Assembly (NCBI RefSeq): GCF_035984655.1
Contig: NZ_JAXCHT010000005.1
Span: forward strand, 106,823-170,822
Origin: Actimicrobium sp035984655
GTDB lineage: Bacteria; Pseudomonadota; Gammaproteobacteria; Burkholderiales; Burkholderiaceae_D
Direction of reading: 5' to 3'
Length of the DNA: 64,000 nucleotides
In this document: positions 35,077 through 41,774 of the stretch, one piece after another
Position numbering within the stretch: the stretch's first letter is position 1
Layout of the letters: each line of letters begins with the position of its first letter
Notes under the pieces: model-generated
Database searches by the model: none
Told to the model about the DNA's origin: nothing
The model's input: the letters and a program-made list of their open reading frames with translations, nothing else
Program-made: the position numbers and the translations under genes

Positions 35077-36213
35077 CTATTGTGCCGCGAGCCGCCACAA
35101 GGACGTTACTTCTGCGGCCCGTGCGGCATGCAACGGATCGCTGGCATCGGCGGCGCGGGGATGGGTTGGGCGCACGTCGTTGCGGCCGAGCACCTTTAAT
35201 CCGGCCGCCTCGATCCATGCCAGCAACTGGGCGCGCGGCCGCAGGCCAAGATGTTCCGCCAGGTCCGAGAGGATCAGCCAGCCTTCGCCGGCAGGCGTGA
35301 GGTGCGCCGCCAGGCCACTCAGAAAGCCGCGCAGCATCGCGCTGTCGGGGTCATACACGGCGTATTCGAGCGGCGAGCTGGGACGCGCTGGCAGCCACGG
35401 GGGATTGCAGACAATCAGCGGCGCACGTCCGTCCGGAAACAGGTTGGCCTCGACCACGCTGACTTGCCCGGCATAGCCAAGACGCGTCAGGTTCTCGTTG
35501 GCGCAGCGCAGTGCGCGCGTGTCCTGATCCGTGGCAATGACCTGCGCGACGCCCCGCCGTGCCAGCACCGCTGCCAGCACGCCGGTGCCGGTGCCGATGT
35601 CGAAGGCCAGCGTCCGGCCCGGCAGTGGCGTCGCTGCGACCAGCCCGACATACTCGCCGCGCACCGGCGCAAACACGCCGTAATGCGGATGGATGCGCGC
35701 CTCCAGCGCAGCGATCTCGACGCCTGTCTTGCGCCATTCGTGCGCACCGATCAGTCCCAGCAGTTCACGCAGCGAAGCGACATACGGCTCGTTCGCCGCA
35801 CCATACGCCTCGGTGCAGGCAAGCTGTATGTCCGGCGCCCGGCGCAGCGGCAGGCTGTGGTCGGCATTGAACGGCAGCAGCAACATTGCCAGCGTACGCG
35901 CCCGTTGCGACTGGGCCTGACGATGCAGGTTGAAGGCTTCCGTGGGCGTCGTGGCGGCTTTGCGTTCCTTGCGGTCAATGCGTCGCGCCATCGCCTGCAG
36001 CAACTGCCGCGCATTCTGGAAATCGCCGCGCCACAGCATCGCCGTACCCTCGCAGGCCAGCCGCCAGGCCGCGTCGGCGGTGGTGCGGTCATCCGCGAGC
36101 ACCACCCGCTTGGGTGGCGGCGTGCCACTCTCGGCGCGCCAGCGTGCGCTGTGCGGCTGGTCATGTTCAATCCAGTGGATCAGGGGAGTGGCGACGGCAA
36201 CGGGCGAGGACAT
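35077..36213 (-). CDS. Class I SAM-dependent methyltransferase (RsmC/PrmC-like)
   Basis: The 378-residue protein has a Rossmann methyltransferase core in its C-terminal half: motif I AFDIGTGTGVLAAVLARRG, an acidic TDQDTRAL strand and the catalytic NPPW motif typical of enzymes that methylate exocyclic amines or glutamine amides. The N-terminal 150 residues are family-specific with no clear domain. The frame is open to 36342, but ATG 36213 is the first start that avoids the divergent promoter; no clear Shine-Dalgarno is seen. The target (rRNA, protein or small molecule) is unknown. Confidence 0.75.
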   Translation of the reverse strand: MSSPVAVATPLIHWIEHDQPHSARWRAESGTPPPKRVVLADDRTTADAAWRLACEGTAMLWRGDFQNARQLLQAMARRIDRKERKAATTPTEAFNLHRQAQSQRARTLAMLLLPFNADHSLPLRRAPDIQLACTEAYGAANEPYVASLRELLGLIGAHEWRKTGVEIAALEARIHPHYGVFAPVRGEYVGLVAATPLPGRTLAFDIGTGTGVLAAVLARRGVAQVIATDQDTRALRCANENLTRLGYAGQVSVVEANLFPDGRAPLIVCNPPWLPARPSSPLEYAVYDPDSAMLRGFLSGLAAHLTPAGEGWLILSDLAEHLGLRPRAQLLAWIEAAGLKVLGRNDVRPTHPRAADASDPLHAARAAEVTSLWRLAAQ

Positions 36214-36288
36214 GGAAAAATCACGATCGGAAAGGAGACTGCAGGCAGCAAGTCGGCATTTTATGCCAGCGCGGGCATCGGGTGCCGA

Positions 36289-36302
36289 TTGATCCACATC
36301 AA
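36289..36302. promoter_or_regulatory. Perfect FNR/ANR binding box TTGATCCACATCAA
   Basis: The sequence matches the FNR/ANR consensus TTGAT-N4-ATCAA at every fixed position. Its centre (36295.5) is 41.5 bp upstream of the start predicted from the -10 at 36325-36330, the exact geometry of a class II FNR-activated promoter. It therefore predicts induction of the rightward operon when oxygen is low. Confidence 0.8.
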
Positions 36303-36324
36303 GTGGATTTTCTGGGCAATTTGC

Positions 36325-36330
36325 TACTTT
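36325..36330 (+). promoter_or_regulatory. Predicted -10 element of the FNR-type promoter
   Basis: TACTTT is placed correctly for a class II FNR promoter, and there is no good -35 hexamer, as expected for an activator-dependent promoter. Predicted start is about 36337, inside a 13-bp palindrome GATGCGTCGCATC (36331-36343). Confidence 0.5.
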
Positions 36331-36363
36331 GATGCGTCGCATCTACAAACAGGAATTTCCATC

Positions 36364-37545
36364 GTGTTGTCCAGTCCATTCAAACCGTTGCAGCTCAAAA
36401 ACCGTGCCGTTCTGCCCATCGTTCAGGGCGGCATGGGGATCGGCATTTCGGCGCACCGGCTGGCCGGAACGGTCGCCAGCTTCGGCGCCGTCGGCACCAT
36501 TTCCAGCGTTGACCTGCGCCGCCATCATGCCGATCTGATGGCGCAAACCAAGGGTTCGCGCGACAAGGAATTCATCAACGCCGTCAATCTGGTCGCGCTC
36601 GATCGCGAAATCAAGGCCGCCAAGGACATTGCCCAGGGCCGCGGCATGATTGCCGTGAATATCATGCGCGCCGTCGCCGACTACGCCGCGTATGTGCGCC
36701 AGGCCTGCGAAAGCGGCGCCGATGCGGTGGTGGTGGGCGCCGGCTTGCCGTTCGACCTGCCGGATTTGACGGCGGAATTTCCGGACGTGGCACTCATTCC
36801 GATCCTGTCCGACGCGCGCGGCATCAGCGTGATCCTGAAAAAATGGATGCGCAAGAATCGCCTGCCCGATGCCATCGTGATCGAAAACCCGCAGTTCGCT
36901 GCCGGCCATCTGGGGGCGACCAGCCTGGATCAGGTCAATGACCCGCATTTTGCGTTTGCCACGGTGCTGGAGGAAACCTTCGCCCTGTTTCGCGAGCTCG
37001 GCATTGAGCGCGAACGTATTCCGCTGATCGCCGCCGGCGGCGTGCACAGCCATCAGCAAATGTCCGAACTGCTGGCGCTGGGCGCGTCTGCAGTCCAGCT
37101 CGGCACCCCGTTCGCGGTCACCGAAGAAGGTGACGCCCACATCAATTTCAAGAAGGTCCTGGTCAACGCCCAAGCCGAGGATATTGTCACCTTCATGAGC
37201 GTGGCCGGGCTGCCGGCGCGGGCGGTGCGCACGCCGTGGCTGGCCAATTATCTCGACAAGGAAGCCAAGCTGCAGCGCCTGGCCAAGCCCAAGGCCTGCA
37301 CGGTCGGCTTCGACTGTCTGCAGCATTGCGGACTGCGCGATGGCAATCCCAAGGCAGGTCAATTCTGCATCGATACCCAGCTGGGTTTCGCGATGCAGGG
37401 CGACGTCAAGCGCGGCCTGTTTTTCCGCGGATCGGAAAGCTTGCCCTTCGGCGGCGCGATCCGCCCGGTAAAGGAGTTGTTGATGTACCTGCTGACTGGC
37501 GTCCAGCCGGTGGTGCAGGCGCCTGTGCCGATGCCAACGGCTTAA
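36364..37545 (+). CDS. Nitronate monooxygenase-like flavoprotein
   Basis: The 393-residue protein is an FMN-dependent TIM-barrel enzyme of the nitronate monooxygenase / 2-nitropropane dioxygenase family: N-terminal PIVQGGMGIGIS, the phosphate-binding IPLIAAGGVHS and GASAVQLGTPFAVTEE. A cysteine-bearing C-terminal extension (CTVGFDCLQHCGLRDGN) marks a longer subgroup. The start is GTG 36364 with CAGGAA 8 nt upstream; no ATG is available in the right place, and an open frame to 35251 only covers the opposite gene. As the first gene behind an FNR box it may act as an NAD(P)H-dependent reductase rather than an oxygenase, which is inference. Confidence 0.85.
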   Translation: MLSSPFKPLQLKNRAVLPIVQGGMGIGISAHRLAGTVASFGAVGTISSVDLRRHHADLMAQTKGSRDKEFINAVNLVALDREIKAAKDIAQGRGMIAVNIMRAVADYAAYVRQACESGADAVVVGAGLPFDLPDLTAEFPDVALIPILSDARGISVILKKWMRKNRLPDAIVIENPQFAAGHLGATSLDQVNDPHFAFATVLEETFALFRELGIERERIPLIAAGGVHSHQQMSELLALGASAVQLGTPFAVTEEGDAHINFKKVLVNAQAEDIVTFMSVAGLPARAVRTPWLANYLDKEAKLQRLAKPKACTVGFDCLQHCGLRDGNPKAGQFCIDTQLGFAMQGDVKRGLFFRGSESLPFGGAIRPVKELLMYLLTGVQPVVQAPVPMPTA

Positions 37546-37571
37546 CCCTTAAAAATAAAAGGAAATTCATC

Positions 37572-38009
37572 ATGTTCAAGACCATTCTTGTACCGACCGA
37601 TGGCTCGCCCCTGTCGGACAAAGCCGTCAACGCCGCGATCGAGTTTGCCAGGCTCAGCGGCGGCAAGATCATCGGCCTGTCGGTGGCCGAGCCGTATCCC
37701 TATTCGCCGCTGTCGGAGGGCGCGATGTCGGTCGATGCGGTCGCTTATCAGGAAAAAATGCTGTCGATGGCGCAGCAGCATGTCAAGACCATCGCCGAAG
37801 TCGCCGCCGCCGCCGGCGTGCCGTACGAAACCTGCGTTGCCCAGTCATTCAGCCCGTACGAAGAAATCATCAATGTGGCCAACAACAAGAGCTGCGATGT
37901 GATCTTCATGGCCTCGCATGGTCGCAAGGGGTTGAACCGCTTGTTTGTCGGCAGCGAAACGCAGAAGGTGCTGGCGCACACGATGATGCCTGTCATGGTG
38001 TTCCGCTAA
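37572..38009 (+). CDS. Universal stress protein, UspA family
   Basis: The 145-residue protein has the single Usp domain with N-terminal ILVPTDGSPLSDKAV and the nucleotide-binding loop SHGRKGLNRLFVGSETQKVL near the C-terminus, the ATP-binding type. AAAGGAAA precedes the ATG. It lies 26 bp after the flavoprotein gene and so is likely under the same FNR-type promoter. Low-oxygen induction of Usp genes by ANR/FNR is well known in Pseudomonas. Confidence 0.92.
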   Translation: MFKTILVPTDGSPLSDKAVNAAIEFARLSGGKIIGLSVAEPYPYSPLSEGAMSVDAVAYQEKMLSMAQQHVKTIAEVAAAAGVPYETCVAQSFSPYEEIINVANNKSCDVIFMASHGRKGLNRLFVGSETQKVLAHTMMPVMVFR

Positions 38010-38121
38010 CCCTATTGTGACTGCGCCGGCGTGCGTTGGCGAACCGATGGTGCGAAGCTGGTTGTTTATATTGGAGCGTCGATCACCGCAGGTGCGCTGA
38101 CGTCGTCTGACTAAGGATGTC

Positions 38122-40062
38122 ATGCAAAAAGAACTTGCAGTTGCCTCGCTCGGGCAACGAGGATTATTGTTGCCGGCCTGGGTGACGGCGGCATTGCGCG
38201 CCAACGACAGGCTCAAGCTGTATTTAACGTTGTTGCAGGCGGCCTCGACGCACGCATCGCATCCGCAGCGCGAGGCGCCGGATCTCGGTGCCGAAATGCG
38301 TGCCGCCGGAGTCGATGGCGCTTGGCTGCTGGCGCTCGTCGCCAGCGCCCGGCGCGCCGACGAGGCGCTGACCTTTCCCGATCAGCCCAAACTGATCAAC
38401 GCACTGCTGGACGATCTGGCCACCATGGCGCGACCAGTGATGGAAATCACCGAGGCCAGCGACCCGCTGCATCAGCGCGTGGCGCATTGGTTGGACTGGC
38501 TCGGCGGTTTGCCGGCCGATCGCCTCAGTGACGCCCGTCTGGCCGCACTCATACATGGCCAGCGCGGCGGCGCCGACAGCCTTCATCTGCTGATCATGGA
38601 TTTGCACAAGCAGATCAACCATCTGGCCAGCGAACTGAGCAGCGAAGTGATCGACGGCGCGCATGTCTGGCATCTGCACGAGGACGATCGCGCCCTGGTG
38701 GCGGCGTTCATGCGTGGGCTCAATCGCACAGCAGCGCTGAAATTCGATCATCCCGGTCTCGATACTGCGGCGACCCGCGACGGCGACCGGCTGCTGCTGC
38801 AGAACGACATCGGCACCAACGACGCCCATGTGCTGGTCATCCAGATCACCGGAATGACGATCGCGCTGACCTATTCCGACCTGCATCGGGTGCGCTTCGA
38901 ATTCTTTGCTGCGCTGCTCACGCCGTTCGGCGCGCACTGGTCGGCGCTGGAATCGCGTGCCAGCGCCGCGCTCAATGGCGGCGAGGCGTATTCGGTCGGC
39001 ACCGCGCATTTCGATTGTGTCGATACGGCGGCACTGCAGACGACTCTCGAAGGAATTGGTTCGCGCATCGTCTTTCTGATCGACTGGAATCGGGCCCGCA
39101 AGCGCCTGCAGGCGTTCATTGGCAAGCAGGACGCGATTGCCGTGTTGGCCGAAGCGGCGCGTCAGGATATTGGTCATCGCGGCTGGCTGCAGGCCGGTGG
39201 CGAGCGCCTGATCTTTGCCGCCATGCAGGCCGCCGGTGGCGGCGCGTTTCAGATCGGCGACCGGCTCGACGAGGTGATGGGCGCGGCTGATGCGCGCGCT
39301 TTTTTGCTGGCGGTCATGCGCGCTGCCTGCGAGGCGCTGCAGCATGGCCAGCCGCCCGCGCTGGTGGCCGACGAGACGCGCATGCTGTTGTCGCGCCATG
39401 TGCGTCATCGCACCACCGAATTCGATCTGCTGGCCGAACACGCCGGCTATTGTCATGAGCTGGCGCAGGCAGTCAGCGATGCGCTGGCGCATGGCATCGA
39501 GACCGCGCCGAAGGCAGTGCACCAGCTGGCAACGCGCGCAAAAAGTTGGGAGCGGCGCGCCGATCATCTGGTCATGCACGCGCGCGAACAGGCGCTGCGG
39601 CAACCGCGCTGGCGGCCGTTCGCAAAACTGGTCGAGCAGTCCGACGATGTCGCCGACGCACTCGAAGAGGCGGTGTTCGTCATCACACTGATCGCCGATG
39701 ACCATGCCAAAGGCTGGAACGATGCGGTGCGCGACGCGCTGGCGCGGTTGGCGACAACGGTGCTGATGGCCACGCAGGATCAGGTCAAGGCGCTGGCCAT
39801 TGCGCGCACTCTTGGCGCCGACAGCAGCGTCGTCGACAACGACGCGTTTCTGGCCGCTACCTGGCGCATTCTGCAGGCCGAGCGTCAATGCGATGCGCTG
39901 TTGCGCGAGGCGCGCAGGGTCATTCTGGGCACGCTCAAGGATGCCGCGTCACTGACGTTGGCCAACGACCTGGCGGCGACGCTGGAACTGGCCTCGGACT
40001 GTTTGCTGGTGGCCGCATATGGCTTGCGGGATGTTGCCTTTGACACCGCCGGGGTGCTCTGA
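38122..40062 (+). CDS. Large protein with C-terminal PhoU/DUF47-like helical domain
   Basis: The 646-residue protein has no signal peptide or membrane segment. The last 220 residues (from about residue 425) are helical and resemble the DUF47/PhoU-divergent family, for example KSWERRADHLVMHARE and KLVEQSDDVADALEEAVFVITL, where the E-x-x-x-D pattern could bind metal. The first 400 residues show no domain that I recognise. It lies 112 bp after uspA without a terminator between, and its stop overlaps the start of the dikinase-like gene (TGATG). I infer joint function with that gene, possibly in phosphate or metal homeostasis. Confidence 0.7.
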   Translation: MQKELAVASLGQRGLLLPAWVTAALRANDRLKLYLTLLQAASTHASHPQREAPDLGAEMRAAGVDGAWLLALVASARRADEALTFPDQPKLINALLDDLATMARPVMEITEASDPLHQRVAHWLDWLGGLPADRLSDARLAALIHGQRGGADSLHLLIMDLHKQINHLASELSSEVIDGAHVWHLHEDDRALVAAFMRGLNRTAALKFDHPGLDTAATRDGDRLLLQNDIGTNDAHVLVIQITGMTIALTYSDLHRVRFEFFAALLTPFGAHWSALESRASAALNGGEAYSVGTAHFDCVDTAALQTTLEGIGSRIVFLIDWNRARKRLQAFIGKQDAIAVLAEAARQDIGHRGWLQAGGERLIFAAMQAAGGGAFQIGDRLDEVMGAADARAFLLAVMRAACEALQHGQPPALVADETRMLLSRHVRHRTTEFDLLAEHAGYCHELAQAVSDALAHGIETAPKAVHQLATRAKSWERRADHLVMHAREQALRQPRWRPFAKLVEQSDDVADALEEAVFVITLIADDHAKGWNDAVRDALARLATTVLMATQDQVKALAIARTLGADSSVVDNDAFLAATWRILQAERQCDALLREARRVILGTLKDAASLTLANDLAATLELASDCLLVAAYGLRDVAFDTAGVL

Positions 40063-41774
40063 TGAAGCGACGCCATCGGCATTCGGCTGCCGCCGTGCGG
40101 CTGCCGATGCTGCATCCGTTTCCACGCGCGGCCGATCGGGTCCGGGCCGCGCCGGTTGCGCCGGTTGCGCGACAACTGCCGTGGCCCGACGAGATGTATT
40201 TGATCGACGGCACGACACCGGCGCCGCCGGGCGCCTCGGCAACATCGATGGGCTTCAAGGGCTGGAACCTGTTGCGCATGGCGCAACTGGGCTTGCCGGT
40301 GCCGCCTGCCTTCGTGCTTGGCACACACTATTGCCTCGATGCCGAGGCCCGCACGCAGGCCGCGACGGCGGCGTTCTATCAGCCCGGTTTGCAGTCGCTG
40401 GAACGTGCCAGTGGATTGGCGTTTGGTGATGCCGCGCGGCCGTTGCTGCTGTCGGTACGTTCCGGCGCGCCGGTGTCGATGCCGGGCATGATGGAAACGC
40501 TGCTCAATATCGGCCTGTGCGACCGCACCGTGGTCGGCCTGCTGCGTCAGACCGGCAATCCGCGGCTGGTATGGGATGCCTATCGGCGTCTGGTTGCCAG
40601 CCATGGCGAAGTGGTGGCGGGTCTGCCGGCAAAAGTGTTCGAGGACGCCAGCACCGCGCTGTTTGGCGAACGCGATGAGCGCGAGCTGGATTTCATGGAG
40701 CTGCGCGCCATGACCGAACGCTTTCTGGCGGTGTATGCCGATGCGGCCGGGACGCCGTTTCCGCAGGACCCCGGTGTGCAACTGCGCTCGGCGATCCAGG
40801 CCGTGCTGCAGTCGTGGCAGTCCGACAAGGCGCGGTCGTACCGCCGCATGAACGGAATCGACGACGCCATCGGCACCGCCGTCACGGTGCAGCGCATGGT
40901 CTTTGGCAACGCTGGCGGCCTGTCCGGCGCCGGGGTCGGATTTACGCGCGATCCGGCCTCCGGCGCGCCCGGCCTGTGGGTTGACTTTCTGTTCAATGCG
41001 CAGGGCGAGGACGTGGTGTCGGGACGGCGCAGTGCGCATGGACACCAACAGCTTGCCGCCGTGTTGCCGCAGATCTGGCAAGCGTTGCAGGATGCTGCAC
41101 ATCTGCTCGAACGCGCTTTCGGCGACATGCAGGATATCGAATTCACGGTGCAGGAAGGCAGCCTGTTCATGCTGCAAACCCGCACCGGCAAGCGCACCGC
41201 GCTGGCGGCCGCGCGCATCGCGCTGGATCTGTGCGACGAAGGCGTCATCGACGCCGCTACCGCGCGCGCGCGCACGGCCGGACTGGATCGCACCCGGCTG
41301 GCGCAGCCGCGCGTGGTCGCCGCGGGTGGGGCAACCCTCACGCCGCTGGCGCTTGCGGCGGCGGCCAGCAACGGCGTGGCCATTGGCGAAATCGCGCTGG
41401 ACGAAGCGCGCGCCCGTGTTCGTCACGATGCCGGCGCAGCCGTGATTCTGGTGCGTCGCGACGCCGAGACCAGTGACCTCGTCGCGCTTAATCTGGCGGA
41501 AGGTCTGCTCACCGCCTGCGGCGCCCGCACTTCGCACGCCGCCGTGGTGGCGCGGCAACTCGGCAAGGTCTGCCTGGTCGGCTGCACGGCCCTGCAAATC
41601 GATGCGCAGACCCGCACCGTTACGATCGGCAAAGTCACCGTGCGCGAAGGTGATCTGATCACGCTCGACGGCGACAGCGGCGCGGTCTACGCTGGCAGCG
41701 CGGGCACCGAAATCACGTATCCGGACGACTTGCTGGCCCGACTTGCGCGCTTGCGCGACACCGCTCCGGCATGA
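40062..41774 (+). CDS. Pyruvate phosphate dikinase-like protein lacking the PEP/pyruvate domain
   Basis: The 570-residue protein contains an N-terminal ATP-grasp domain of the PPDK type (GFKGWNLLRMAQLGLPVPPAFVLGT is its start; SVRSGAPVSMPGMMETLLNIG is its nucleotide loop) and the phosphohistidine swivel domain (TACGARTSHAAVVARQLGK, His492 being the residue phosphorylated in PPDK). It ends at 570 residues, so the roughly 350-residue C-terminal TIM barrel that exchanges phosphate with pyruvate is missing. The first 40 residues are arginine-rich. It is coupled at both ends to its neighbours. It could phosphorylate its own histidine and pass phosphate to another acceptor; the acceptor is unknown. 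Confidence 0.8.
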   Translation: MKRRHRHSAAAVRLPMLHPFPRAADRVRAAPVAPVARQLPWPDEMYLIDGTTPAPPGASATSMGFKGWNLLRMAQLGLPVPPAFVLGTHYCLDAEARTQAATAAFYQPGLQSLERASGLAFGDAARPLLLSVRSGAPVSMPGMMETLLNIGLCDRTVVGLLRQTGNPRLVWDAYRRLVASHGEVVAGLPAKVFEDASTALFGERDERELDFMELRAMTERFLAVYADAAGTPFPQDPGVQLRSAIQAVLQSWQSDKARSYRRMNGIDDAIGTAVTVQRMVFGNAGGLSGAGVGFTRDPASGAPGLWVDFLFNAQGEDVVSGRRSAHGHQQLAAVLPQIWQALQDAAHLLERAFGDMQDIEFTVQEGSLFMLQTRTGKRTALAAARIALDLCDEGVIDAATARARTAGLDRTRLAQPRVVAAGGATLTPLALAAAASNGVAIGEIALDEARARVRHDAGAAVILVRRDAETSDLVALNLAEGLLTACGARTSHAAVVARQLGKVCLVGCTALQIDAQTRTVTIGKVTVREGDLITLDGDSGAVYAGSAGTEITYPDDLLARLARLRDTAPA

